A DNA stretch of 64,000 nt from Gaiellaceae bacterium (GTDB lineage: Bacteria > Actinomycetota > Thermoleophilia > Gaiellales > Gaiellaceae). Below are positions 33,507 through 42,103 of the stretch, one piece after another. Positions within the stretch are counted from its first letter, which is position 1. Every line of letters begins with the position of its first letter. The notes under the pieces were generated by a model. That model did no database searches, had not been told where the DNA came from, and was given only the letters and a program-made list of their open reading frames with translations. Position numbers and translations under genes: made by a program. The DNA lies in contig BPGK01000001.1 in the NCBI GenBank assembly GCA_026002995.1, forward strand, positions 744,001-808,000, given 5' to 3'.

Positions 33507-34222
33507 CTCCGGTCGTCGAGCTCCGCTCCGTCTCCTTCGCCTACCCGCGCGGCGGCGACGTCCTCCGCGATGTCGACCTCGTCGTCCTTCCCGGCGAGTT
33601 CGTCGCCATCGCCGGCCCGAACGGGGGTGGCAAGACGACGCTCGTGCGGATCGTCCTCGGCCTACTCGCTCCGACGTCGGGCTCTGCATGGCTCTTCGGC
33701 GAGCCGGCTGCGTCGGTCTCGCAGAGGCGACGGCTCGGGTACCTGCCGCAGCGCGCGCAGCTCCGGGTGGAGGCGCCGGTCACCGTGCGCGAGGTGGTCG
33801 CGGCCGGGAGGCTCCCGGCGACGAGGCTCCTCGGGCGCCTGCGTCCGGAGGATCGTGCGAAGATCGACGAGGCGATCGAGCGCGTCGGCCTGGCGGAGCA
33901 GGCCGACGCCGAGCTCCGTCGGCTCTCCGGCGGGCAGCAGCAGCGCGCGCTCATCGCGAAGGCGCTCGCCGGCGAGCCGTCTCTCCTCGCGCTCGACGAG
34001 CCGACGACGGGCGTGGACGTCGAGTCGCAGGAGGCGCTCGCCGAGCTTCTCGCGCACCTGAACGAGGAGCTCGGCGTCACGATCCTCTACGTGTCGCACG
34101 AGTTCGGCGCCGTCGAGCGACACGTAGAGCGGATCGTGCTCGTGCGCGGCGGCATCGTCTTCGACGGCCCGCCCGGCGAGCTGCCGGGCGTGTGGCACGA
34201 CCCGTCGCACACCCATGTTTGA
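33497..34222 (+). CDS. znuC: Zinc ABC transporter ATP-binding protein ZnuC
   Basis: 241 residues. Walker A GPNGGGKTTLVRI, signature RLSGGQQQRALIAKAL, Walker B LLALDEPTTGVD and switch His in YVSHEFGAV. GTG 33497 overlaps the znuA end by 10 nt; the longer ORF upstream is znuA in another frame. It ends overlapping znuB by 8 nt. Confidence 0.92.
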   Translation: MRVAPVVELRSVSFAYPRGGDVLRDVDLVVLPGEFVAIAGPNGGGKTTLVRIVLGLLAPTSGSAWLFGEPAASVSQRRRLGYLPQRAQLRVEAPVTVREVVAAGRLPATRLLGRLRPEDRAKIDEAIERVGLAEQADAELRRLSGGQQQRALIAKALAGEPSLLALDEPTTGVDVESQEALAELLAHLNEELGVTILYVSHEFGAVERHVERIVLVRGGIVFDGPPGELPGVWHDPSHTHV

Positions 34223-35015
34223 GCTCGAGTTCATGCGACTCGCGTTCGTCGCCGGCGCGGTCGTCGGCGTGCTGGCGCCCGCGGTCGGCTTCTTCCTCGT
34301 CCAGCGCCAGCTGAGTCTCGTCGGGGACGGGATCGGCCACGTCGCCTTCGCGGGTGTCGCGCTCGGGATCCTCCTCGACGTCTCGCCGGTGCTCACGGCG
34401 CTCGCCGCCGCCGCGGTCGGAGGAGTCGCGATCGAGTGGCTGCGCTCCCGTCGGGCCACTGCCGGCGACCAGGCGCTCGCGCTCGTCTTCTATACGGGAA
34501 TCGCCGCGGGTGTCGTGTTCGTCGCGCTCGCGGGGTCGCTCGACGTCGGGCTCTTCCAGTACCTCTTCGGCTCTATCCTCACCGTCACGCGCGCGGACGT
34601 CGCGCTCGTCGTCTCGCTCGGCGTCGTGGGCCTCGCGGTCGTCGCGCTCCTCTACCGGGCGCTCTGCGCGGTCACCATCGACGAGGAGGGCGCGCGCGTC
34701 TCGGGGATCCCCGTCGCAGCCCTGAACGTCACGCTCGTCGTCCTGACTGCGCTCACGGTCGCGCTCGCGATGCGCATCGTCGGGATCCTCTTGATCGCGG
34801 CCCTCATGGTGCTACCTGTCACCGCGGCAGCGCGCGTCGCTTGGAGCCTCGCGTCCGCGCTCGGCCTCTCGATCGGCGTCGGACTCGGGTCGGTCGTCGC
34901 CGGGCTGACCGCGGCGTACTACCTCGACCTGCCACCGGGTGGGACGATCGTGCTCGTGGCCGCCGCCTGCGTGCTCGTCACGGCCGCCGTCGGCGGCCTA
35001 CGAGCCGCCGCCTGA
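34215..35015 (+). CDS. znuB: Zinc ABC transporter permease ZnuB
   Basis: 266 residues and ~8 membrane helices of the ABC-3 permease family. The conserved QRQLSLVGDGIGHVAFAGVALG marks the N-terminal helices, and FYTGIAAGVV and LLIAALMVLPVTAA the later ones. It completes znuABC. The 3' end overlaps the convergent epimerase gene by 18 nt. Confidence 0.92.
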   Translation: MFELEFMRLAFVAGAVVGVLAPAVGFFLVQRQLSLVGDGIGHVAFAGVALGILLDVSPVLTALAAAAVGGVAIEWLRSRRATAGDQALALVFYTGIAAGVVFVALAGSLDVGLFQYLFGSILTVTRADVALVVSLGVVGLAVVALLYRALCAVTIDEEGARVSGIPVAALNVTLVVLTALTVALAMRIVGILLIAALMVLPVTAAARVAWSLASALGLSIGVGLGSVVAGLTAAYYLDLPPGGTIVLVAAACVLVTAAVGGLRAAA

Positions 35016-35963
35016 GTCGAGCGCCGCTCGGCGGAAGTGCTCGACCGTCGCTCTCACGCCCTCCGCGAGCGGGGTGTGGGGGAGCGGGCCGACGAGTCTC
35101 TCGAGCAGCTTCGCCTCGAGCTCGTCGGGAAACGGGAGCTGCCCGTCCTGGAACGTCACCCGGCCGGCGACCTCGGGGGCGGCGGCCTCGATCGCGGCGA
35201 CGACCTCGGCCATCGTCGCCCGCTCGCCGGGGTAGTTCGCGACCCAGGCGCCCTCCGTCGCCGCGCGGGCGGCGAGCGCGAGCGCGCGCCCGACGTCCGG
35301 GGCGTAGTCGTACTGCGCCCGACCGCCGTAGGCGATCTCGTACCCCTCGCCGCGCGCGGCCGCCTCCATCGCGAGCGACGGCCCCGAGGTCAAGCCCTGG
35401 TCGCGACCGGGCCCGTACACGACGTACGGGCGGATGCCGATGGAGGGGACGTCGAAGTCGTGCCAGTAGATCCGCGCCGTGCCCTCGTTCGCGAGCTTGT
35501 AGACCCCGTACAGCGTGGAGGGAGCGGTACCGCCGGACTCGGGAGCGGGTGAGCGGTCGGCGGCGTTGTAGACGGCGGCCGAGCTCGTGTAGGCGAGCCC
35601 CGGAATCCGACCGAGGCGCTCGCGCACGGCCTCGAAGACGACGACGGTGCCGGACACGTTGACGAGCGCACCGCGCACCGGGTCGGCGCGACAGAACGGG
35701 ACCTGGAGCGCCGCGAGGTGCACGACGCGGGTGATCGCGTGCTCGTCGAGCGCCCGTCCGAGCTGGGCGCCGTCGGTGACGTCTCCGCGGACGAGCGTGA
35801 CCCGTCGCCGCTCGGCGTCGTCGAGGACGAGTCGCAGGCGCGCGTCGTCGCCGCCGAGGTCGTAGCCGACGGGCTCCTCGCCGAGGTCGATGAGCGCCTT
35901 CAGCGTCCATACGCCGAGGCAGCCGAGGGCTCCGGTGACGAGCGTACGCTCCCGCTCAGGCAC
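34998..35963 (-). CDS. NAD-dependent epimerase/dehydratase (extended SDR)
   Basis: 321 residues. NAD motif TLVTGALGCLGVWTLKAL, catalytic YGVYK (YxxxK) and Ser/Thr in YTSSAAVYN. It is the last gene of the SDR-AraD1-ALDH operon. Uronate dehydrogenases and aldose epimerases share this fold, so oxidation or epimerisation of the operon's sugar is likely. It overlaps the ALDH gene by 8 nt and could be the entry enzyme. Confidence 0.87.
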   Translation of the reverse strand: MPERERTLVTGALGCLGVWTLKALIDLGEEPVGYDLGGDDARLRLVLDDAERRRVTLVRGDVTDGAQLGRALDEHAITRVVHLAALQVPFCRADPVRGALVNVSGTVVVFEAVRERLGRIPGLAYTSSAAVYNAADRSPAPESGGTAPSTLYGVYKLANEGTARIYWHDFDVPSIGIRPYVVYGPGRDQGLTSGPSLAMEAAARGEGYEIAYGGRAQYDYAPDVGRALALAARAATEGAWVANYPGERATMAEVVAAIEAAAPEVAGRVTFQDGQLPFPDELEAKLLERLVGPLPHTPLAEGVRATVEHFRRAALDSGGGS

Positions 35964-37419
35964 GCGGCGCGTCCTGGTAGACGGTGACGACGTCCGTGTA
36001 GAACTCGATCGCCGCCCGGCCCTGCTCGTGCGGCCCCCAGCCCGAGCCCTTGATGCCGCCGAAGGGGACGTGCACGTCCGCGCCGGCGGTCTGCGAATTC
36101 ACGTGGATGATCCCGGCGCCGACCGCATCCGCGAAGCGCTGGGCCTCGCCGAGGTCGCGTGTGAAGATCGACGCCGAGAGCCCGTAGCGGACGGCGTTCG
36201 CCCGCTCGACCGCCTCGTCGAGGGTCGAGAAGCGGTAGAGGGAGGTGACCGGGCCGAAGACCTCCTCGCAGGAGAGCTCGGCGTCGTCGGCGAGGCCCTC
36301 GAACACCGTGGGCGCGATGAGGTAGGCCTCGGCGTGGGCGCGCTCGCCGCCGGCGAGCACCCTGCCGCCCTCACCGCGGGCGCGCTCGATGGCGCCGAGG
36401 ATCTCCTCGAGCGCGCTCTCGGTCACCACCGGGCCGACCTCTGTCTCCGGGTCGGCCGGATCGCCGACCTTGCCGGCCTCGATCCGCGCGAGGAAGCGCG
36501 CTCGGAAGTCGTCGTAGACGGCGTCCTGCACGAAGATGCGGCGCGTCGCGGTGCACTTCTGACCCGCCGACCAGAACGCACCCGCGTAGGCCGCCTCGAC
36601 GGCGCGGTCGAGCTCGGCGGCTGCGGTGACGACGAGCGGGTTGTGGCCGCCGAGCTCGAGCTGGACGCGGCAGTCGCGCTCGGTCGCCTGCGCGCGCACG
36701 CTGCGACCGACGGCGACGGAGCCGGTGAACGAGAGGGCCCGCACGGCGCTGTTCGCGACGATCTCGGCTCCGGCGGTCGAGCCGGCGCCGGTCAGCACGT
36801 TGAGGACGCCCGCGGGCAGACCGGCCTCTGCGAAGCAGCCCGCGACGTGCAGCCCGGTGCGGGGCGCCTCGTACCCGAGCTTGAGTACGACCGTGTTGCC
36901 GTAGATCAAGGCCGGCGCGAGCTTCCAGACCGGGATCGCGATCGGGAAGTTCCAGGGCGTGATGAGGCCGACGACCCCGAGCGGCCGCCGCATGGTGTAG
37001 AGCCGCTGGTCGGGGACGGAGGGCTCGTAGAGCTCGCCGATCGGCCGCCACGCCTCGCCGGCGGAGTAGCGGAGAATCGCCGCGGCACGGAGCGTCTCCA
37101 GCCGCGCCTCGCGCAGCGGCTTGCCCATCTCGGCCGTCATGTCCTGCGCGATCCGCTCGGCGCGCGCCTCGATCGCGTCCGCGGCCCGGTGGAAGAAGGC
37201 GCCCCGGTGGGCGGCCGGGAGCGCAGACCAGGCGGGGAAGGCCTCCCGAGCCGCGGCGATCGCGGCGCGGGCATCCTCGGCGCTCGAGGCCTGGTAGACG
37301 CCGGTGACCTCGGAGGGACGCCAGGGATTGCGCTTCTCGTACGTCTCGCCGCTAGAGGACTCGATCCACTCGCCGCCGATGTAGTTCAGGCCGGCGCGTG
37401 TCGTGACGGTCTCGGTCAT
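35956..37419 (-). CDS. Aldehyde dehydrogenase, 2-oxoglutarate-semialdehyde dehydrogenase-like
   Basis: 487 residues. Complete ALDH: GLITPWNFPIAIPVWK (cofactor), ELGGHNPLVV (general base Glu) and GQKCTATRRI (nucleophile Cys). In an operon with an AraD1-like dehydratase, the expected substrate is 2-oxoglutarate semialdehyde from pentose or uronate breakdown, giving 2-oxoglutarate. Succinate-semialdehyde or lactaldehyde are alternatives. ATG 37419 overlaps the AraD1 stop (ATGA); the ORF extension is out-of-frame upstream gene. Confidence 0.9.
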   Translation of the reverse strand: MTETVTTRAGLNYIGGEWIESSSGETYEKRNPWRPSEVTGVYQASSAEDARAAIAAAREAFPAWSALPAAHRGAFFHRAADAIEARAERIAQDMTAEMGKPLREARLETLRAAAILRYSAGEAWRPIGELYEPSVPDQRLYTMRRPLGVVGLITPWNFPIAIPVWKLAPALIYGNTVVLKLGYEAPRTGLHVAGCFAEAGLPAGVLNVLTGAGSTAGAEIVANSAVRALSFTGSVAVGRSVRAQATERDCRVQLELGGHNPLVVTAAAELDRAVEAAYAGAFWSAGQKCTATRRIFVQDAVYDDFRARFLARIEAGKVGDPADPETEVGPVVTESALEEILGAIERARGEGGRVLAGGERAHAEAYLIAPTVFEGLADDAELSCEEVFGPVTSLYRFSTLDEAVERANAVRYGLSASIFTRDLGEAQRFADAVGAGIIHVNSQTAGADVHVPFGGIKGSGWGPHEQGRAAIEFYTDVVTVYQDAPRA

Positions 37420-38306
37420 CGCGTGCCGCTCCTTTCGATCAGCTCCGCCGCGCGCACGACCGGGTTGACGAGGGTGCCGATCTCCGGCACCTCGATCTCG
37501 ACGGTGTGGCCGGGGAGGAGAGTGAAGTCGTCGGGTGGAACGAGGCCGGTACCCGTGAGGAGGACGCTGCCCGCCGGGACGGGGTTGTCCAGCAGGAGCC
37601 AACGGACGAGCTCGTCGTAGGAGCGCCGCATGCGGGCGGTCGAGGTCTCGTCCTCGAACACGACGCCGCCGCGGTCGTCGAGCACGCGCATCCGGATCCG
37701 GAGCGGCGCGTTCGGGCTCTCGGGGACGTAGACGGCCGGACCGATGGCGCACGCGCCCGCGTACACCTTCGCCTGCGGGAGGTAGAGCGGGTTTGCGCCC
37801 TCGATGTCGCGCGAGGAGACGTCGTTGCCGATCGTGAGCCCGAGGATGGCGCCGCGCTCGCCGAGCACGAGCCCGATCTCCGGCTCGGGAACGCTCCACG
37901 TCGCGTCGTCGCGGATCCCGATCGGCTCGCCGGGGCCGACCGTTCGCCGGCAGGCCGCGTCCTTGAGGAAGAGCTCGGGGCGCGCCGCCTCGTAGACGAG
38001 CGTGTACACGTCCTGCGCGGCGCTTTCCTCCACCCGTGCGTCGCGCGAGCGCTCGTACGTCACGCCCGCGCACCACACCTCCGGCGGGTCGAGCGGGCGG
38101 AGCAGCGCGAGCCCGTCGTCGAGCTCCCGCAGCCCGGCGTCCGCGCCGACTGCCGCCTTCGCCGCTCGCGCGCCTCCCGTGAGGACGTCGAGGACGTCTG
38201 TCTCCTGGAGCTCCTCGAAGTGCAGGCGCTCGGGGTTCGAGCGCTCCGGCAGCTCCGCCGCGACCCGGATCTCGCCGCGCGCCGTGCGGTACCGGATCAG
38301 GCGCAC
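37416..38306 (-). CDS. FAH-fold sugar-acid dehydratase/hydrolase, AraD1-like
   Basis: 296 residues. VWCAGVTYERSRDARVEES, DVYTLVYEAARPELFLKDA and EPEIGLVLGERG match the AraD1/2-keto-3-deoxy-sugar-acid branch of the FAH superfamily (L-2-keto-3-deoxyarabonate dehydratase and relatives). TGTGLVPPDDFTL closes the active site. The likely role is to convert a 2-keto-3-deoxy sugar acid in a non-phosphorylative pathway. GTG 38306 overlaps the SDR stop by one nt (TAGTG). Confidence 0.8.
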   Translation of the reverse strand: MRLIRYRTARGEIRVAAELPERSNPERLHFEELQETDVLDVLTGGARAAKAAVGADAGLRELDDGLALLRPLDPPEVWCAGVTYERSRDARVEESAAQDVYTLVYEAARPELFLKDAACRRTVGPGEPIGIRDDATWSVPEPEIGLVLGERGAILGLTIGNDVSSRDIEGANPLYLPQAKVYAGACAIGPAVYVPESPNAPLRIRMRVLDDRGGVVFEDETSTARMRRSYDELVRWLLLDNPVPAGSVLLTGTGLVPPDDFTLLPGHTVEIEVPEIGTLVNPVVRAAELIERSGTR

Positions 38307-39031
38307 TAGTACACGGCCCTCCCGCCTGAGATGTCGTACGTCGCCCCGGTGGAGAACGAGCACTCCTCGCTCGCGAGCCAGCAGACGAGCGCCGCCACCT
38401 CCTCGGGCGTGCCCATGCGCCCCATCGGGATGCGCTCGACCATGTACTCGATGTGCTCCTGCGAGAGCCCGTCGAGGATCGGCGTCGCGATGACCGCCGG
38501 CGCGATGCAGTTGACCAGCACGCCCGTGCGGGCGACGTCCTTGCCGATCGCCTTCGTGAGAGCGATGACGGCAGCCTTCGCCGCGGAGTAGGCGGCGGCC
38601 ATCGGGTTGCCCTCTTTCCCCGCGATCGAGGCGACGTTCACGATGCGACCGTAGCCGCGCTCGACCATCCCCGGGAGCACGGCTCGGTTGCAGAAGAAGA
38701 CGCCATCTGCGTTGACGGCGAGCACGCGCCTCCACTCCTCGTCGGTCACCTCGACCGTCCGCAGCGAGGCGCCGGGGATGCCGGCCGAGCAGACGAGCAC
38801 GTCGAGCGGCCCGAGCTCGCGCTCCGCTCGGGCCACGGCAGCGTTCACGTCGGCGGACGAGGAGACGTCTCCGGCGATCGCGAGCGATCCCTCGGGACCG
38901 CCCGGGTGGAGATCGAGGGTCGCGACGCGCGCGCCTTCCGCGAGCAGCCGACTCGCGACCGCTGCGCCGATGCCGCTGCCTCCGCCCGTGACGAGCGCAA
39001 CCCGACCAGAGAATCGATAATCGTTTGCCAT
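38306..39031 (-). CDS. SDR-family oxidoreductase (probable sugar 1-dehydrogenase)
   Basis: 241 residues. TGGGSGIG cofactor loop, catalytic Ser in NVASIAG and YSAAK (YxxxK). SDRs in this position usually oxidise an aldose to a lactone or a sugar acid to a keto acid. First gene of the four-gene operon. Its start is 30 nt from the divergent diol dehydratase operon, suggesting a shared control region. Confidence 0.88.
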   Translation of the reverse strand: MANDYRFSGRVALVTGGGSGIGAAVASRLLAEGARVATLDLHPGGPEGSLAIAGDVSSSADVNAAVARAERELGPLDVLVCSAGIPGASLRTVEVTDEEWRRVLAVNADGVFFCNRAVLPGMVERGYGRIVNVASIAGKEGNPMAAAYSAAKAAVIALTKAIGKDVARTGVLVNCIAPAVIATPILDGLSQEHIEYMVERIPMGRMGTPEEVAALVCWLASEECSFSTGATYDISGGRAVY

Positions 39032-39047
39032 CTGCTACCGGAACCCT

Positions 39048-39053
39048 AAAGTC
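39048..39053 (+). promoter_or_regulatory. Leaderless -10 hexamer TAAAGT for the diol dehydratase operon
   Basis: TAAAGT ends 8 nt before ATG 39062. No cobalamin riboswitch could fit in the 30-nt divergent gap. Confidence 0.45.
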
Positions 39054-39061
39054 TGAGCGCC

Positions 39062-39475
39062 ATGTCGTTCGACCCGAACCGCGACTACCCGCTCGGGGCG
39101 CAGCGTCCCGAGCTCGTGACGACCCCGTCGGGTGTGCCGCTCTCCGAGCTTACGCTAGCCGCCGCGCGGGAGGGGCGCATCGACGGCGCGGAGATGCGCG
39201 CCACGCCACGCACGCTGCGCCTCCAGGCGGAGGTCGCGCGCGCCGCCGGCCGACCGCAGCTCGCGGAGAACCTCGAGCGCGCGGCCGAGCTCGCCTCGGT
39301 CCCGGACGACCTGCTGCTCGAGGTGTACACAGCGCTTCGTCCCGGCCGAGCGACCGTGGTCGAGCTCGAGCGCTGGGCGACGCGGCTCGAGGAGCTCGGG
39401 GCGACGGCGACCGCGGCCTTCGTCCGCGAGGCGGCCGCGGCGTACGAGGAACGAGGGCTCGTCCGTGCGCAGTAA
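39062..39475 (+). CDS. pduE: B12-dependent diol/glycerol dehydratase small subunit (PduE/DhaB3-like)
   Basis: 137 residues. It follows the small-subunit family closely: DYPLG at the N-terminus, MRATPRTLRLQAEVARAAGR, NLERAAELASVPDD, EVYTALRPGRAT and FVREAAAAYEERGLV. The subunit caps the alpha subunit and helps bind adenosylcobalamin. It precedes the catalytic gene here, whereas enteric operons order large-medium-small. The stop lies 11 nt inside the next gene. Confidence 0.93.
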   Translation: MSFDPNRDYPLGAQRPELVTTPSGVPLSELTLAAAREGRIDGAEMRATPRTLRLQAEVARAAGRPQLAENLERAAELASVPDDLLLEVYTALRPGRATVVELERWATRLEELGATATAAFVREAAAAYEERGLVRAQ

Positions 39476-41705
39476 GCGCTTTGCGGCGCGCGCTCGGCGC
39501 GAGCTCGCACTCGAGCCGCTCGTGTCTCCGCTTCCCGAGCTCGGGCTCGTGGCCGCGAACGGGCCGAACGACCCCGAGCCGGAGCTCGCGCTCGACGGCG
39601 AGCGTGTCGTCCGCATGGATGGACGCGACGCCGAGGAGTTCGACGTGATCGACCGCTTCGTCGTCGCGCACGGCCTCGATCTCGGGATCGCCGAGGAGGC
39701 GATGGCGCTCGAGGACGTCGAGATCGCCCGACGGCTCGTCGACATCGACGTCCCACGCGCGGAGCTCGTACGGCTCTCCCGCGGGCTCACGCCGGCGAAG
39801 CTCGCGCGCGTCGTGGGGCTGCTCGAGCCCGTCGAGCTCATGCTCGCTCTCGCGAAGCTCCGCGCCCGGCGCGCACCGGCGAACCAGGCGCACGTGACGA
39901 ATCTCGCAGAGAGCCCGGCGCTGCTCGCCGCCGACGCCGCAGAGGCAGCGCGGCGGGGCTTCGCGGAGATGGAGACGACGGTCGGCGTCGCGCGCTACGC
40001 GCCGCTGAACGCCCTCGCGCTGCTCATCGGCTCGCAGGCCGGACGACCCGGCGTCATGACGCAGTGCGCCGTCGAGGAGAAGCGCAACCTCGAGCTCGCG
40101 ATTCGCGGCCTCGTCACGTACGCCGAGACCCTCTCGGTGTACGGGACCGAGCCGGTGTTCGTGGACGGCGACGACACGCCCTGGTCGAAGGCCTTCCTCG
40201 GGGCCGCCTACGCCTCGCGCGGGGTGAAGGTGCGGTTCACGTCCGGCACGGGCTCGGAGGCGCTCATGGGGCACGCGCAGGGGTACTCGATGCTCTACCT
40301 CGAGGCCCGCTGCCTCGCCGTCGTGCGGGCGGCGGGGTCGCAGGGGGTGCAGAACGGCTCGATCTCCGTCGTCGCTCTCGTCCTCTCGCTGCCCGGCGGG
40401 GTGCGCGCGATTCTGGGCGAGAACGTCCTCGCAGCCTGGCTCGACCTCGAGGTTGCATCGGGGAACGACGCCATCGCGTCGCACTCGGAGATCCGCAAGA
40501 CGGCGAAGTTGATGGGCCAGTTCCTGCCCGGCACCGACTTCGTGACGTCGGGCTACTCGGTCATGCCGCGCCGCGACAACACGTTCGGCGGAGGGAACTA
40601 CGACGCCGACGACCTCGACGAGTGGCTGACGATCCAGCGCGACTGGCAGGTAGATGCGGGGATCGAGCCGGTCGCCGAGGACGAGATCCTGCGCGTGCGC
40701 GAGCGCGCCGCGAGAGCTGCGCAGGCCGTCTTCGCCGAGCTCGGGCTCCCGCCGATCAGCGACGAGGAGGTCGCGGCGGCGACGACGGGCTACGACTCGA
40801 ACGACATGCCGCCCCGCGATCGAGCAGCCGACGTCGAGGCCGCGGACGAGCTCCTCGCGCGTGGCGTGAGCGGGCTCGACGTCGCCCTGGCGCTCGACCG
40901 CCGCGGCTTCGCCGATGTCGCTGCCGCGGTGCTCGGCATGCAGCGTCAACGGGTCGCGGCGGACTACTTGCAGACCGCCGCCGTCATCGACGAGCACGGG
41001 CTCGTACGCTCTGCCGTCAACGATCCGAACGACTACGCCGGCCCCGGCACCGGCTATCGGCTCGATGGAGCGCGCTGGGAGCTCCTGCAGTCGCTGCCGC
41101 AGGTCGTCGCGCCGGACGCTCTGGTCGACGAGGAGGATGCGGCCGAGCCCCTCGTGCGCGAGCGGGGCGAGGCGGGGGTGGGAGACGATCCGTCGGAGGT
41201 GGTGGTCGCGGTCGGCCCCGCCTTCGGGAAGACGCTTCGCCGCACGATCGCCGGCCTCGACCACGGGGAGGTGCTGCACGCTGTCTGCGAGGGCATCCGG
41301 GAGGGAGGCGCGGTACCGCGGCTCGTGCGGATCCGCAGGGTCGCGGACGTCGCGTTCATCGGCCACGACGGAGCGCGCCTCTCCGGCTCGGGCGTCGCCG
41401 TCGGCGTGCAGTCGAAGGGGACCGCGGTCATCCACCGCGCCGACCTCGAGCCGCTCGACAACCTCGAGCTCTTCGGGATGGCGCCGCTCTACACGCTCGA
41501 GTCGTACCGCGCGATGGGACGCAACGCGGCGGGCTATGCGCTCGGCCGCCGGGTCGGACCCGTGCCCACCGAGCTCGATAACTTCGCGCGGGCGAAGCTC
41601 ATCGTCCGCACGACGCTCCTCCACGCGCGCGAGACGAAGGCGGTCGTCGCCGAGGCACCGCCCGTCGAGCTCGAGCTGCCGGCGAGCGTGGCGTCCGCGC
41701 AGTGA
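39465..41705 (+). CDS. B12-dependent diol/glycerol dehydratase, fused large (PduC) and medium (PduD) subunits
   Basis: 746 residues. Residues ~1-545 are the large subunit: NQAHVTN (substrate/K-site His), TTVGVARYAPLNALALL, GTEPVFVDGDDTPWSKAFL, RFTSGTGSEALMG and NDPNDYAGPGTGYR. Residues ~565-735 are the medium subunit: VVVAVGPAFGKTLRRTIAG, GSGVAVGVQSKGTAVIHR and LFGMAPLYTLESYRAMG. In enteric bacteria these are separate chains. The enzyme converts a 1,2-diol or glycerol to an aldehyde by a radical mechanism. GTG 39465 overlaps the small subunit. No reactivase follows. Confidence 0.93.
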   Translation: MRSKRFAARARRELALEPLVSPLPELGLVAANGPNDPEPELALDGERVVRMDGRDAEEFDVIDRFVVAHGLDLGIAEEAMALEDVEIARRLVDIDVPRAELVRLSRGLTPAKLARVVGLLEPVELMLALAKLRARRAPANQAHVTNLAESPALLAADAAEAARRGFAEMETTVGVARYAPLNALALLIGSQAGRPGVMTQCAVEEKRNLELAIRGLVTYAETLSVYGTEPVFVDGDDTPWSKAFLGAAYASRGVKVRFTSGTGSEALMGHAQGYSMLYLEARCLAVVRAAGSQGVQNGSISVVALVLSLPGGVRAILGENVLAAWLDLEVASGNDAIASHSEIRKTAKLMGQFLPGTDFVTSGYSVMPRRDNTFGGGNYDADDLDEWLTIQRDWQVDAGIEPVAEDEILRVRERAARAAQAVFAELGLPPISDEEVAAATTGYDSNDMPPRDRAADVEAADELLARGVSGLDVALALDRRGFADVAAAVLGMQRQRVAADYLQTAAVIDEHGLVRSAVNDPNDYAGPGTGYRLDGARWELLQSLPQVVAPDALVDEEDAAEPLVRERGEAGVGDDPSEVVVAVGPAFGKTLRRTIAGLDHGEVLHAVCEGIREGGAVPRLVRIRRVADVAFIGHDGARLSGSGVAVGVQSKGTAVIHRADLEPLDNLELFGMAPLYTLESYRAMGRNAAGYALGRRVGPVPTELDNFARAKLIVRTTLLHARETKAVVAEAPPVELELPASVASAQ

Positions 41706-41797
41706 GGGCCCGAGCGTCCGTGTCCGTCGCGAACCTTGCCGAGTGCTCGTCACCTGTCGTGCGGCTGCCCGCTCCGTTCGTGCTGCAATAGGAGGCG

Positions 41798-42103
41798 ATG
41801 CGGATCGAGCTCCTCTACTGGGAGGGTTGTCCTTCGTACCCGGAGGCGAAGGAGTTGCTCGAGGAGGTGCTGCGCGAGCGGGGGATCGAGGCGCCGATCG
41901 AGATGCGCGAGGTGCGCACGCAGGAGGAGGCGGTCGCGCTCCGCTTCCCCGGGTCGCCGACGATCCGCATCGACGGACGCGACGTCGATCCGATCGGGGC
42001 TGAGTCGACGCCGGCGCTCACGTGCCGGATCTACCGGTCTTCCGACGGCCGCGTCTCGCCCATTCCCACCCGAACGCAACTCGAGGAGGCACTTGCAAGA
42101 TGA
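41798..42103 (+). CDS. Thioredoxin-fold small protein (DF family (seleno)protein-like)
   Basis: 101 residues. LLYWEGCPSYPEAKELL supplies a redox-type Cys after the first strand, and FPGSPTIRIDGRDVDP is the cis-Pro region. A second Cys occurs in LTCRIYR. The pattern fits a group of small thioredoxin-like proteins often seen near metal or redox genes. Here it is Cys, not Sec. ATG follows AGGAGG. Overlaps the next gene by ATGA. Confidence 0.75.
   Translation: MRIELLYWEGCPSYPEAKELLEEVLRERGIEAPIEMREVRTQEEAVALRFPGSPTIRIDGRDVDPIGAESTPALTCRIYRSSDGRVSPIPTRTQLEEALAR

Noticed and set aside
39032-39061. Cobalamin riboswitch for the diol dehydratase
   Set aside because: Only 30 nt separate the divergent start codons, too short for a B12 aptamer on either side.
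39150-41753. 867-residue minus-strand ORF over the diol dehydratase
   Set aside because: Opposite-strand shadow of a gene with unmistakable family motifs; no recognisable domain in the shadow.
41798-42103. Selenocysteine in the DF-family-like protein
   Set aside because: The redox position is encoded by a Cys codon and no in-frame TGA occurs before the stop.
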